A DNA stretch of 64,000 bases from Pseudorhodobacter turbinis. Lineage in GTDB: Bacteria; Pseudomonadota; Alphaproteobacteria; Rhodobacterales; Rhodobacteraceae. The DNA lies in the NCBI RefSeq assembly GCF_005234135.1, contig NZ_CP039965.1, positions 806,001-870,000 of the forward strand, given 5' to 3'. Of the stretch, positions 26,379-36,310 are shown piece by piece (the first letter of the stretch is position 1; every line of letters starts with the position of its first letter). The notes under the pieces are model-generated. The model ran no database searches. It saw only the letters and a list, made by a program, of their open reading frames with translations, and was not told the DNA's origin. The position numbers were made by a program, and so were the translations under genes.

Positions 26379-27656
26379 ATGACAAGCGTAGCAAATCTCC
26401 ATCCCGATCCGACACCGATTGTGGCCTGCACAATCTCGCGTGACGTGCAGAACTTCGATCTTTTGATTGACGACATGGAAGTCGAGTTGGGCGAGAGTTG
26501 GGGGGACCTTTCTTTCGAAGACGCGGCGCTTTTTCTGAACCAATCCGAATCAGCGAGTCTGGAATTTGTAGCAATTGCCGTGGATGGCGATGATGTGCAG
26601 GATCTGGACCCGATCGCGGGCCTGATCACGCAGGCAAAATCAAATGACGTCAAGGTGATTTTGATCGCGCATGACGTGAATCCCGTTGCCTTGCACCAAC
26701 TGCTGCGCCTCGGGGCCGATGATTTTGTGCCCTACCCTTTGCCGGAAGGTGCGCTGCATGATGCCATTGCGCGGATGCGTCTTGCGGCCCCGCCGCCCGC
26801 GGCCGCTGACACCACCAACCCCGAAGCAGAGCCTGCCCCCCCCGAGAGTACACCCATCCTCAAGGCCCATGGAGACCGCGAAGGCGTCGTCTTGCCGGTA
26901 CACGGCATGGCGGGCGGCGTTGGTGCATCGACATTTGCCTGCAATCTGGCGTGGGATCTGGCGACGGCCAGCAAGACGGATGCCCCGCGCGTTTGCCTTT
27001 TGGACTTTGATTTCCAGTTCGGGGCGGTCTCAACCTACCTGGACCTGCCGCGACGCGAAGCGGTCTTCGATATTTTGCAAGACACCGAAGGCGCCGATAC
27101 CGAAGCTTTCCTCAAGTCCATGCTGACCTTTAACGACAAGCTGCATGTGTTTACCGCGCCGCCTGATATGCTGCCGCTGGACATTGTGCAGGGCGAGGAT
27201 ATCGACCGGTTGATTGATATGGCACGGCAGAACTTCGATTTTGTTATCATCGACATGCCCTCCACGATTATCAGCTGGACAGAAACCGTGCTGACGCGGG
27301 CGCATGTTTACTTCGCCTTAATGGAACTCGATCTACGCTCGGCACAGAACGTTCTCCGCCTCGTGCGTGCGCTCAAGGCAGATGCGCTGCCATCAGACAA
27401 GCTGCGCTTTATCTTGAACCGTGCGCCGAAGTTTACGGATCTATCCGGCAAAAGTCGGGTTAAACGAATGGCTGAAAGCCTGGATATAGACATAGACGTG
27501 CAACTGCCGGATGGCGGGGCGCAAGTTACGCAAGCCAATGACCACGGGCTGCCCTTGGCGGAATCCGCTGCCAAGAATCCGATGCGCAAGGAAATCCAGA
27601 AGCTGGCAAAGTCTTTGTATGACCTGAACAAATCAGCGGAGGCGGCAAAGGGATAA
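26379..27656 (+). CDS. cpaE: Pilus localisation ATPase CpaE/TadZ
   Basis: 425 residues: an N-terminal receiver-like domain (about 20-135, VKVILIAHDVNPVALHQLLR, without the full phosphorylation set), a Pro/Ala linker, then a MinD/ParA-like ATPase (about 165-410). Its P-loop is GGVGASTFACNLA, lacking the usual lysine before Thr, as seen in TadZ proteins. VCLLDFDFQFGAVSTYLDLP and FVIIDMPSTI follow. It marks the pole for tad pilus assembly. Confidence 0.9.
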   Translation: MTSVANLHPDPTPIVACTISRDVQNFDLLIDDMEVELGESWGDLSFEDAALFLNQSESASLEFVAIAVDGDDVQDLDPIAGLITQAKSNDVKVILIAHDVNPVALHQLLRLGADDFVPYPLPEGALHDAIARMRLAAPPPAAADTTNPEAEPAPPESTPILKAHGDREGVVLPVHGMAGGVGASTFACNLAWDLATASKTDAPRVCLLDFDFQFGAVSTYLDLPRREAVFDILQDTEGADTEAFLKSMLTFNDKLHVFTAPPDMLPLDIVQGEDIDRLIDMARQNFDFVIIDMPSTIISWTETVLTRAHVYFALMELDLRSAQNVLRLVRALKADALPSDKLRFILNRAPKFTDLSGKSRVKRMAESLDIDIDVQLPDGGAQVTQANDHGLPLAESAAKNPMRKEIQKLAKSLYDLNKSAEAAKG

Positions 27657-27681
27657 AAACGACCTAAGGGGTGCATAGACC

Positions 27682-29130
27682 ATGTTCTCGCGATATAAGA
27701 AGACCGCCGAAGCCGCTCCGAAAACCGCTGCGGTCTCAGGATTGCAACCGGTCGAGACCCGGCCCGCGGCACCAGAGCCGAGCGCCCCAGCCCCGAAGCG
27801 CACCGCGCAGGTCACCATCCGCCCATCCGCCGAGGCGGTTGCTGTCGACAAAGAAAAAAAGCGCAAAGACCGCTTGATGGAACTGAAGGTAGAGCTTCAT
27901 AAAAAACTGCTCGAAAACCTGAACCTTGCCGCCCTTGAAACGGCCTCGGAAGCCAATTTGAAGTCCGAGATTTCTGCAATCGTGGCGGAGGCGCTAGACG
28001 AGATGTCTGTCGCGCTGAACAAAGACGACCGCGCAATTTTGAATCAAGAGCTCTATGATGAGGTCATGGGGCTTGGCCCCTTGGAAACCCTGCTCAAGGA
28101 CGAAACGGTCAATGACATTCTGGTGAACGGGCCAAAACGGATTTTTATTGAGCGTGCGGGCAAACTTACCCTGACCGACATCACCTTCAAGGATGAGCGG
28201 CATTTGCTGCGGATCATCGACAAGATTGTATCCGCCGTGGGGCGACGGGTTGACGAATCCAACCCCTACTGTGATGCGCGATTGGCCGATGGCAGCCGCT
28301 TCAACTGCATGGTGCCGCCCGTGGCGGTGGATGGCAGTCTCGTATCCATCCGGAAGTTCAAAAAAGACAAATTGGGTGTCCCCGATCTGGTCAGTTTCGG
28401 CGCCTTTACCGAGGAAATGGCCGCATATCTGCAAGCCGCTGTTTCCACCCGCCTGAACATCATCGTGTCCGGCGGGACGGGTTCGGGCAAAACCACCACG
28501 CTCAACGCGCTATCCTCCTTTATCGATAATGCCGAACGGGTGCTGACGATTGAGGATACTGCCGAGTTGCAACTGCAACAGATCCACGTCGGCCGAATGG
28601 AAAGCCGCCCGCCCAACGTCGAGGGCAAAGGTGCTGTGACCCAACGTGACTGCCTGCGCAACGCGCTGCGGATGCGCCCCGACCGGATCATCGTCGGTGA
28701 AACCCGCGGTGAGGAGGTGATCGACATGCTTCAGGCCATGAACACCGGCCATGACGGGTCAATGACCACGATCCACGCCAACTCTGCCCGTGATGCGGTA
28801 TCGCGCTTGGAAAACATGATCGCAATGGCGGGGATCGAGATGCCGTTGAAGGCCGTCCGGTCCCAGATTTCTTCTGCTGTGAACTTGGTCGTACAGGCCA
28901 GCCGTCTGCAAGATGGTACCCGCCGCATGACCTCTATCACCGAGATTACGGGGATGGAGGGGGAAGTAATCTCTATGCAGGAAATCTTTAGATTTGAAAG
29001 GCTTGGCCTTGCGCCTGATGGTGCGATTATCGGGCGGTTCAATGCCACCGGTGTTCGGTCGCATTTTTCCGAGCGTTTCCGCCAGTGGGGCTATGACCTG
29101 CCCGCATCCATCTATGAACCCATCGTCTAA
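27682..29130 (+). CDS. cpaF: Tad pilus secretion ATPase CpaF/TadA
   Basis: 482 residues with an N-terminal linker rich in Ala/Pro, the N1/N2 helical region and a VirB11/PulE-type ATPase. Walker A is [15 protein letters not shown] (about residue 265), the Asp box [20 protein letters not shown] and Walker [16 protein letters not shown], with the His box [12 protein letters not shown]. It powers pilus extension and retraction at the inner membrane. It follows cpaE by 25 bp. Confidence 0.95.
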   Translation: MFSRYKKTAEAAPKTAAVSGLQPVETRPAAPEPSAPAPKRTAQVTIRPSAEAVAVDKEKKRKDRLMELKVELHKKLLENLNLAALETASEANLKSEISAIVAEALDEMSVALNKDDRAILNQELYDEVMGLGPLETLLKDETVNDILVNGPKRIFIERAGKLTLTDITFKDERHLLRIIDKIVSAVGRRVDESNPYCDARLADGSRFNCMVPPVAVDGSLVSIRKFKKDKLGVPDLVSFGAFTEEMAAYLQAAVSTRLNIIVSGGTGSGKTTTLNALSSFIDNAERVLTIEDTAELQLQQIHVGRMESRPPNVEGKGAVTQRDCLRNALRMRPDRIIVGETRGEEVIDMLQAMNTGHDGSMTTIHANSARDAVSRLENMIAMAGIEMPLKAVRSQISSAVNLVVQASRLQDGTRRMTSITEITGMEGEVISMQEIFRFERLGLAPDGAIIGRFNATGVRSHFSERFRQWGYDLPASIYEPIV

Positions 29131-29139
29131 GGACTTGCC

Positions 29140-30108
29140 ATGCAATTCAGCGCAGCCCCTCTGATCTACATCCTGATTTTCGTGGCCGTTCTCGTGCTGG
29201 TCGAAGGTCTTTATCTGACGGTATTCGGCAAATCCATCAGCCTCAACAACCGGGTCAGCCGCCGTTTGGAACTGCTGGAAAAATCGGGCAATCGCGAACA
29301 GGTTCTGGACCAGCTTCGCAAGGAGATGGGTCAACACCTAAAGGCCCGTGGCATCCCGCTCTATTCGATACTGGCAAGCAAGGCACAAAAGGCAAATATT
29401 GCTTTTTCACCCCGACAGCTGGTGCTTATCATGGCCGGCGTTTCGGTTTTTGCCTTCCTGGGGTTGACCCTTGGCACCGAAGCAGAGCCCGCTGTCCGCG
29501 CCGTTATCGCCATCGCAATGGGCATCGGAGGCGTCTACACTTGGGTTGCCCGCAAAGCAAAAGCGCGCATGGATTTGATGGATGAACAACTGCCCGACGC
29601 GGTGGAGTTGATGGTGCGATCCTTGCGCGTGGGCCACCCGTTTTCATCTGCCATCAACATCGTAGCCAAAGAGGTGGCCGACCCGCTCGGGACCGAATTT
29701 GGTATTATCGCGGATGAGGCTGCATATGGCCGCGATGTATCTGAGGCGCTAAAGGAATTTGCCGAACGCATGGACAGTCAGGATCTGCGTTTTCTGGCGG
29801 TGGCCGTCACCATTCAGCAAACTTCGGGGGGCAATCTGGCCGAGATTTTACACGGGCTCGCACAGGTCATCCGCGCGCGGTTCAAATTGTTCCGGCGCGT
29901 GCGCACCATCACCGCAGAGGCAAAATGGTCCGGCATGTTCCTGTCAGGCTTTCCCATCGCAGCCCTCATCGCGATTCAGGTGATCAAGCCGGATTATTAT
30001 GACAACGTAAAAGAGACATCAGCCTTCATTCCCGCCGCTTTGGTGGTGGGGGGGTTTTTGGTGATCAACGTGATCTTCATGAAGATCATGGTCAATATCA
30101 AGGTATAG
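29140..30108 (+). CDS. tadB: Tad pilus platform protein TadB
   Basis: 322 residues: an N-terminal membrane helix (LIYILIFVAVLVLVEGLYL), two helices near 85-130, a T2SSF domain (about 165-290, LPDAVELMVRSLRVGHPF, RMDSQDLRFLAVAV) and a C-terminal helix pair. Pairs with TadC as the inner-membrane platform for pilin assembly. It is 9 bp after cpaF. Confidence 0.93.
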   Translation: MQFSAAPLIYILIFVAVLVLVEGLYLTVFGKSISLNNRVSRRLELLEKSGNREQVLDQLRKEMGQHLKARGIPLYSILASKAQKANIAFSPRQLVLIMAGVSVFAFLGLTLGTEAEPAVRAVIAIAMGIGGVYTWVARKAKARMDLMDEQLPDAVELMVRSLRVGHPFSSAINIVAKEVADPLGTEFGIIADEAAYGRDVSEALKEFAERMDSQDLRFLAVAVTIQQTSGGNLAEILHGLAQVIRARFKLFRRVRTITAEAKWSGMFLSGFPIAALIAIQVIKPDYYDNVKETSAFIPAALVVGGFLVINVIFMKIMVNIKV

Positions 30109-30119
30109 GGGCTGATAAT

Positions 30120-31094
30120 ATGCTTGCGACCATTCACCAGATGCTTGTCGATATGCTTGGCCCCATGGGGCCGCTGTTCGTGATTGGCGGGCTTGGGCTT
30201 GCGTTGATTTTGGTGGCCTTGCCGTTCATGTTGCGCAAAACCCCTGAACCTTTTGACAAGATCAAACGCCAGCAAGAAACATATAAAGCACCGAAAGAAG
30301 CCGGCTTGCGTATGGGCGGCAATGGCGGGGCCAGTGACAAACTGCAAAAGTTCTCTACTTTTCTGGAACCGCAAAACGCAGAGGAACTTTCCGCCTCCCG
30401 GCTGAAGCTTCTCCGTGCGGGCTACCGGGCGAAGAATGCAGTGCAGCTTTTCCATTTTGCGCAATTGGTGTTGGGCGTCGGGCTTTTGTCAATTGGCGTC
30501 ATCTATGCCCTGATTTTGCAAAGTCAGGGGGATGTCTCGACCCAGATGCTTGTAATTTGCACCATCGGCCCCGGCGCAATCGGCTATTATATCCCTCAAT
30601 ATTGGGTGCAACGCCGCATCCAGCAACGGCAGGATGAAATCGTATCAGGTTTCCCGGATGCGCTGGACATGATGCTGGTCTGCGTAGAGGCAGGGCAATC
30701 ACTTGATCAATCCATCTTGCGCGTAGCGAAAGAAAGCCGCGCGGGCTATCCGGCACTGGCCGATGAATTCGACACAATCGCGCATGAGGTAAAAGCCGGT
30801 AAGGAGCGCATTGCCGTATTGAAGGATATGTCTGAACGTGTTGGCATTGCTGATGTGTCATCCTTTGTGACCACGTTAGTACAATCCGCCAGTTTCGGTA
30901 CATCCATTGCAGAGGCTCTGCGTGTCTATTCTGCCGAAATGCGCGATAAACGTGTCATGCGCGCCGAAGAGAAAGCAAATACCTTGCCCACCAAGCTAAC
31001 CCTCGGCACAATGCTGTTCACCGTTCCGCCCCTGATGATCATCCTGATCGGGCCGTCGGTACACGGCATTTCCAAGGCGCTTGGCGGGGGCTAA
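30120..31094 (+). CDS. tadC: Tad pilus platform protein TadC
   Basis: 324 residues with an N-terminal helix, two central helices (about 115-165) and a T2SSF domain (FPDALDMMLVCVEAGQSLDQ; SFGTSIAEALRVYSAEMRDK), ending in a membrane helix (TMLFTVPPLMIILIGPSV). It partners with TadB. It is 11 bp after tadB. Confidence 0.93.
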   Translation: MLATIHQMLVDMLGPMGPLFVIGGLGLALILVALPFMLRKTPEPFDKIKRQQETYKAPKEAGLRMGGNGGASDKLQKFSTFLEPQNAEELSASRLKLLRAGYRAKNAVQLFHFAQLVLGVGLLSIGVIYALILQSQGDVSTQMLVICTIGPGAIGYYIPQYWVQRRIQQRQDEIVSGFPDALDMMLVCVEAGQSLDQSILRVAKESRAGYPALADEFDTIAHEVKAGKERIAVLKDMSERVGIADVSSFVTTLVQSASFGTSIAEALRVYSAEMRDKRVMRAEEKANTLPTKLTLGTMLFTVPPLMIILIGPSVHGISKALGGG

Positions 31095-31103
31095 AAGCTT
31101 AAT

Positions 31104-31673
31104 ATGATACGGCGACCATTTGTTTTGATCTTGTGGATGGTCCTGCTGGCCGCCTGTCAGTCGACGCAAGGTCTCTCGCCTGCTGAACGTGCGCGCAATG
31201 CCCCCCCTTCAGCCGATGCTCGTGCAAAAGGCGTTGACGGCTTGCTCGTCGGCCATCGTTTGATGGAAGCACAAGAGTTTGATCTTGCCCTGCGCGCCTA
31301 TCTGCGTGCCGCCGCAGAGCAAGGCATGACTGCCGATGTCCTTTCTGCGATTGGATCTGCCAATTTACGTTTGGGCCGTTTGGGCCAAGCCGAAACGCTT
31401 TTGCGTCAGGCGATCAAAGCCGATCCCTCCTCTGTGCCTGCCCATAACAACCTTGGCGTGGTGTTGATGGAGCGCGGAAATCTCGGCGAGGCACGCGCTG
31501 TTTTCCAACAGGCCTATGCGCTGGATAGTGGCGGTTCAGACTCAATCCGGGAAAATCTTCGCCTTGCTATCGCGCGCAGCACAGCCGCTGTGTATGATGA
31601 GGGGGCACAAAATCACAATTTCACCTTGGTGCGACGGGATCAGGGCCAATATGTCCTTCTCTCGCAGCTTTAA
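31104..31673 (+). CDS. tadD: TadD-like TPR lipoprotein
   Basis: 189 residues with a lipobox (MVLLAAC, Cys18) and about three tetratricopeptide repeats (ALRAYLRAAAEQGMTADVL, AETLLRQAIKADPSSVPAHN, NLGEARAVFQQAYALD). TadD is the pilotin-like partner of the tad secretin. It lies 9 bp after tadC. Confidence 0.87.
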   Translation: MIRRPFVLILWMVLLAACQSTQGLSPAERARNAPPSADARAKGVDGLLVGHRLMEAQEFDLALRAYLRAAAEQGMTADVLSAIGSANLRLGRLGQAETLLRQAIKADPSSVPAHNNLGVVLMERGNLGEARAVFQQAYALDSGGSDSIRENLRLAIARSTAAVYDEGAQNHNFTLVRRDQGQYVLLSQL

Positions 31674-31707
31674 GACCCTGACGATCGAGCAGAAAAAAGG
31701 ACGCAAA

Positions 31708-32565
31708 ATGCGCCACCCAGTATTTCTAGCCCTGTGCTTTGGCAGCGTAGTTGCTTTGTCGGCCTGCCAACAGGCCTCAGAATCCGAGGTCAACCGTGCC
31801 ATGAAGTCGGTGAACGTGATTGATGAATCCAACCTCAACGACATTATGCTGACCGTGGGCGACCCGAACGAATCCGTCGCCTATTTTCGCAAAACGGCGG
31901 CCGAGAACCCCGACCGTGTTGATCTGAAACGGGGCCTTGCCAAATCCCTTATACGCGCCCAAAAACCGCAAGAGGCCGCAAGCGTTTGGGCAGAGGTCAT
32001 GCGCGATCCGTCTGCCACCGCGGATGATCACGTCGCATATGCCGATGCGCTTATCCGGTCCAACAACTGGAAACAGGCCGAGGCAGAGCTGAACAAGATC
32101 CCGCCCACCCATGAAACCTTCGAGCGTTACAAACTGGAGGCGATGGTTGCGGACTCCAACAAGGACTGGAAAAAAGCCGATAGTTTCTATGAGATTGCAG
32201 CTGGGCTGACCACCGCCCCTGCCGGCGTTTACAATAACTGGGGCTATTCCAAGCTGACGCGCAATGACTTCAAAGGCGCGGAACGGTTGTTCTTTGACGC
32301 GATCACCTATGATCCGTCGCTTTTCACCGCTAAAAACAATCTTGTTTTGTCCCGCGGTGCGCAACGCCAATATGAAATGCCCGTGATCAAAATGACCCAG
32401 ACAGAGCGCGCGCAACTGCTACACACCCTTGCGCTGACCGCCATCAAGCAAGGCGATGTGCAGATCGGCAAAGGCTTGCTGCAAGAGGCGATCGACACCC
32501 ATCCGCAGCATTTTGATGCCGCCGTGCGCTCACTTGAAGCCTTGGACGCGAATGTGACAAACTGA
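31708..32565 (+). CDS. Second TPR protein of the tad locus
   Basis: 285 residues from ATG 31708, with a lipobox-like signal (LCFGSVVALSAC, Cys19) and several TPR units (YFRKTAAENPDRVDLKRGLA; AEAELNKIPPTHETFERYKL; YNNWGYSKLTRNDFKGAERL). It is a diverged TadD relative whose duplicate status is common in Rhodobacterales tad loci. Its last A is shared with the next ATG, so translation is coupled. Confidence 0.85.
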   Translation: MRHPVFLALCFGSVVALSACQQASESEVNRAMKSVNVIDESNLNDIMLTVGDPNESVAYFRKTAAENPDRVDLKRGLAKSLIRAQKPQEAASVWAEVMRDPSATADDHVAYADALIRSNNWKQAEAELNKIPPTHETFERYKLEAMVADSNKDWKKADSFYEIAAGLTTAPAGVYNNWGYSKLTRNDFKGAERLFFDAITYDPSLFTAKNNLVLSRGAQRQYEMPVIKMTQTERAQLLHTLALTAIKQGDVQIGKGLLQEAIDTHPQHFDAAVRSLEALDANVTN

Positions 32566-33053
32566 TGCAAATGACCCTTCCACAGCTGATCTGGTTCCTG
32601 CCCTTTACCCTGCCCATCGCGATCTGGGTCGCATGGTCGGATATGAAATTCATGAAGATCCCAAACAAGGCGGTTATCGCTTTGGCGCTTGTTTATCTTG
32701 TCGTCGGCCCCTTTGTGTTCCCGCTTGCTGTTTGGGGCTGGGGCTGGGCGCTTATGGGTATCGTGCTTTTGGCCGGATTTATCGCGACCTCTGTCGGGCT
32801 GATGGGCGCGGGCGATGCGAAATTTACGGCGGCCATGGCCCCATTTTTTGCCACCGCCGATGTCCGGGTTGTTTTCGCGCTCTTCTCCGCCTGCCTGCTG
32901 GCTGCCTTTACCAGCCACCGCTTGATGAGGCGCGTTCCAAAGTTTCGCGCGGCCACCAATGATTGGGAAAGCTGGACGAACAAGGATTTCCCGATGGGTC
33001 TGGCACTTGCGGGCACTCTGATCTTTTACCCGCTGCTTGTCGTATTATTCTAA
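32565..33053 (+). CDS. Prepilin peptidase TadV/CpaA
   Basis: 162 residues with about five membrane helices. The two catalytic aspartates of A24 peptidases are visible in WVAWSDMKFMKIPNKAV (about residue 25) and LMGAGDAKFTAAMAPF (about residue 83). It cuts and possibly methylates the Flp prepilins upstream. The ATG overlaps the preceding stop. Confidence 0.92.
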   Translation: MQMTLPQLIWFLPFTLPIAIWVAWSDMKFMKIPNKAVIALALVYLVVGPFVFPLAVWGWGWALMGIVLLAGFIATSVGLMGAGDAKFTAAMAPFFATADVRVVFALFSACLLAAFTSHRLMRRVPKFRAATNDWESWTNKDFPMGLALAGTLIFYPLLVVLF

Positions 33054-33125
33054 GGCGTTTTCACCCTTTCGAAACCCTTCTGCCCGCAAGATAGCCGCAA
33101 GCTTGATCCAAAACGGGTAGACCTG

Positions 33126-34442
33126 ATGAACGTTCAGACAGTGCAGCCGAATGTCCTCGCCCCGCCACCGCCCAGAACGCTGGCCGAGGTGGGGGTTTCG
33201 ATGGTGATGATGCGGGACATCTTGCTGAAGACCATGTTCCGCACCAATCTTGATGCCACGTCCAGCATTGCGCGTGCCGTCTCGCTGCCCGTTCAACTGA
33301 CCCAGGAACTGATTGACCTCGCCCGAAGCCAACGCCTGCTTGAGGCGACAGGTACAATGCACGCCACCTCTAGCAGCGAAATGGGCTACCAATTAACCGA
33401 GGCCGGCAAAGCCCGTGCGCTGGATGCGCTGACGCAATCCGAATATTACGGCGCCATGCCGATCCCGCTTGACGATTACCGCGTTCAGGTGGAACGTCAA
33501 TCCGTGCGCAACATCCGGTTGACCCGTGAACAGCTGACGGCGGCCATGGGGCATCTGATCTTGCCGCCCGATCTTCTGTCAAACCTTGGCCCTGCAATCA
33601 CATCCGGTCGCTCCATCCTGATGTACGGGCCACCCGGAAACGGGAAATCCAGTATTTCCAACGGGATACGTGATGCAATGGGCGACAAGATCTATGTCCC
33701 TCGTGCGTTGGAATATGCGGGGCAAGTGATCACGCTCTATGATCCCATCGTCCATTCCGCCGCGGAGGAGGCAATTGATAACCCCAACTCCCTGCGCCGC
33801 ACCTCTAACCGTTTCGACAATCGCTACGTCTATTGCGAGCGCCCGACGGTTATCACGGGCGGGGAGTTGTCGCTGGACATGCTCGACCTTACCTATAACC
33901 CCACGGCGCGCACCTATCAGGCCCCGCTACAACTGAAATCCACGGGCGGCATTTTTATCGTGGACGACCTTGGCCGCCAAGCGGAGCCTCCGCAAAAGCT
34001 GGTAAACCGCTGGATTGTTCCGCTGGAGGAGGCGAAGGATATTCTTGCCTTGCAATCGGGTGAAAAATTTACCGTTCCTTTCGATACCTTGGTGATCTTT
34101 TCCACGAACTTTCACCCTAATGAAATTTTTGACGGCGCGGCCCTCAGGCGGATTTTCTTCAAGATCAAAATTGATGGGCCAGATCAGGCAAACTTTCTGA
34201 AAATTTTTGCGATGGTCGCAAAAGCAAAGAAGATGCCGCTGGATGAAAAGGCCATGATGCATCTGATGAAGGTCAAGTTTCCGACCATTCAAAACGTCTA
34301 TGCCAACTACATGCCCAAGTTCCTCGTCGAACAGATGATGGCGATCTGCGACTTTGAGAACAGCCCCTATCACATGACACCCACGCTGATTGATCGGGCT
34401 TGGGGGAACATGTTCGTGAAGGCCGAAAAAATTGCACATTAA
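33126..34442 (+). CDS. AAA-type ATPase linked to the tad locus
   Basis: 438 residues. It has Walker A YGPPGNGKSSISNGIRDAMG (about residue 170) and Walker B IFIVDDLGRQAEPP (about 277), then a sensor 1-like VIFSTNFHPNEIF. The N-terminal 150 residues hold no domain I recognise. Such ATPases often follow tad genes in Rhodobacterales, but their job is not established. It is separated by 72 bp and may have its own promoter. Confidence 0.82.
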   Translation: MNVQTVQPNVLAPPPPRTLAEVGVSMVMMRDILLKTMFRTNLDATSSIARAVSLPVQLTQELIDLARSQRLLEATGTMHATSSSEMGYQLTEAGKARALDALTQSEYYGAMPIPLDDYRVQVERQSVRNIRLTREQLTAAMGHLILPPDLLSNLGPAITSGRSILMYGPPGNGKSSISNGIRDAMGDKIYVPRALEYAGQVITLYDPIVHSAAEEAIDNPNSLRRTSNRFDNRYVYCERPTVITGGELSLDMLDLTYNPTARTYQAPLQLKSTGGIFIVDDLGRQAEPPQKLVNRWIVPLEEAKDILALQSGEKFTVPFDTLVIFSTNFHPNEIFDGAALRRIFFKIKIDGPDQANFLKIFAMVAKAKKMPLDEKAMMHLMKVKFPTIQNVYANYMPKFLVEQMMAICDFENSPYHMTPTLIDRAWGNMFVKAEKIAH

Positions 34443-34459
34443 TCTGGCCAGAGTTTTCC

Positions 34460-34515
34460 CTGTGATCTGTTGAAATTGCCCCGTCGCGTTTGCTGGCAAC
34501 GCCCTTGGATCACAG
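34460..34515. terminator. Stem-loop between convergent genes
   Basis: CTGTGATC (34460-34467) pairs with GATCACAG (34508-34515), and TTGCC/GGCAA can pair inside. It lies between the convergent AAA ATPase and MFS genes and overlaps the end of the latter. It may act as a bidirectional terminator, although no T-run is present. Confidence 0.35.
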
Positions 34516-36186
34516 GCCGCGTTTTTTACCCGTAGCCTCTTCCGGCACATCTTTTCGGGGCGTATCATCGCGCAGCGAGATCGCCTGCCGCTCAATCATC
34601 CGGTGTACCTTGGGGCGCTCTTTACCGCGGTGCAGCTTTAGCACTTGCTCGTAAGATTCAGCATCGGCCTGTGTGCGCCGTTCATGATGGCGGACATATT
34701 CGATCCAAGTCGGGACATGATAAGTCTCGGTCCAAACATCGGGGTTTTCAAGATCGCGCAAAAGCGTCCATTGCTGCGCACCGTCACGAATTCTGATGCG
34801 CCGCCGCGCGCTCATCACGGCAAGAAACTCACCCACATCTTTTTGCTCGATTTCATAATCGACCATGATCATGATCGGCCCGCTACGCTGTCTCAGCTCC
34901 AATCGCAGTGGGGGTTCCTTAAACGTATTCAACGGGTTGAGGTCAAGTTCAGAGGAATCCGGTAGCGGCAACCTCAACCCGACCAAAGCGCCAAAAACCA
35001 ACATGGCAGCGGCCAGAAACATCGCAACATCCGCACCGAAGTTTTGCGCTATTGCCCCCCAGGCCCAACTCCCCCCCGCCATGCCGCCAAACACCCCGGT
35101 TTGATAAAGCGCAAGCGCCCGGCCAACGACCCAGCGCGGCGTCGACAATTGCACCGTTACATTGAACAATGACAGGGCCAAGACCCAGCTACCACCGGCA
35201 AACAACAGCGCCATACCGCTGATCACATAATGACGGCTTATGGCCAGTATGATGCAGCTAACGGCAAAGGCAAGGAAAGCAGACTGGGTAATACGCTCGT
35301 TTTGAAACCGGGCCCGCAGGCGGGCATTCATAAATGCGCCACCGACCGCACCCAAACCGAAACAGCCCAGCAGCACACCATAAACAAACGCCCCGCCTTG
35401 CAACAGCTCCCGCACAATCAGCGGCAACAGCGCCAGAACGGCAATGGCAGAAAGGCCGAACAGAAAGCCGCGAAAGATCACTTTTATAAGGTTGGGCGAC
35501 ATCGCCACATAGCGCAGCCCTGCGGAAAATGCGCTGCCCATACGTTCGCGCGGCAAGCGACGCTGCGGCGTGGCCGGGCGCCAGAACCACAGGGCTGCGA
35601 TAATACCGACATAGCTAAAGGCGTTCACTGTAAAGGCAGCAGCGGCCCCCGCAATCGCCACGATCGCCCCCCCAGCCGCAGGCCCGATGCTGCGCATCAG
35701 ATTGAACCCCATGCTGTTCAATGACACCGCCGCCGAAAGCTCATCGCGCGAAACGATATCCCCCATCGATGCCTGCCAGGACGGGTTATGCAGCGCCGTT
35801 CCGCAACCGATCAGGAAGGTAAAACCAAGCAGCAACCAAGGCGTCAGCATCCCCTCATAGGCCAAGACAGCAAGCACCATCGAGACGGCAAGCATGAAGG
35901 ATTGCGCGATAAGCATGACCTTGCGGCGGTCGAAATTATCGGCAAACACCCCTGCCAAAAGCGAAAAAATCATAATGGGAAGCGTCACCGAGGATTGCAC
36001 AAGCGCGACCATGCTTTGCGATTCTGTCAGCGATGTCATCATCCAGGCCGCGCCGACAGCCTGCACAAGCCCCCCGAAGTTCGAGGCAAGGGCAGCAATC
36101 CAGAGCATGCGGAACGTCTGGTTTTGAAAAAGCGTCAGTGTCGATGTAGTTTGCGGCACAAGGCGCTCCTTTTCCCGACCCATCAT
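34510..36186 (-). CDS. MFS exporter with C-terminal extra domain (MFS_3/EntS-like)
   Basis: 558 residues from the ATG at 36186 (MMGREKERLVPQTTSTLTL). Twelve likely membrane helices cover residues 25-420, with LFQNQTFRMLWIAALASNFG at the start and DNFDRRKVMLIAQSF as the 2-3 loop motif. The last 120 residues are soluble (IMIMVDYEIEQKDVGEFLAV; VWTETYHVPTWIEYVRHHER) and resemble the ABM-like tail found in this MFS_3 group. It probably exports a small molecule. The substrate is unknown. Confidence 0.85.
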   Translation of the reverse strand: MMGREKERLVPQTTSTLTLFQNQTFRMLWIAALASNFGGLVQAVGAAWMMTSLTESQSMVALVQSSVTLPIMIFSLLAGVFADNFDRRKVMLIAQSFMLAVSMVLAVLAYEGMLTPWLLLGFTFLIGCGTALHNPSWQASMGDIVSRDELSAAVSLNSMGFNLMRSIGPAAGGAIVAIAGAAAAFTVNAFSYVGIIAALWFWRPATPQRRLPRERMGSAFSAGLRYVAMSPNLIKVIFRGFLFGLSAIAVLALLPLIVRELLQGGAFVYGVLLGCFGLGAVGGAFMNARLRARFQNERITQSAFLAFAVSCIILAISRHYVISGMALLFAGGSWVLALSLFNVTVQLSTPRWVVGRALALYQTGVFGGMAGGSWAWGAIAQNFGADVAMFLAAAMLVFGALVGLRLPLPDSSELDLNPLNTFKEPPLRLELRQRSGPIMIMVDYEIEQKDVGEFLAVMSARRRIRIRDGAQQWTLLRDLENPDVWTETYHVPTWIEYVRHHERRTQADAESYEQVLKLHRGKERPKVHRMIERQAISLRDDTPRKDVPEEATGKKRGL

Positions 36187-36310
36187 TACAGCAATTGATA
36201 CCGTTGTTACAGGATCAGAGCAACTGCCTGTCCATGCTCCTGCCCGCCCATAGAGGAGTTCACCTTCCTTGCGCGACAGTGTATCACCATGCAACCCTCA
36301 AGGAGCCATC

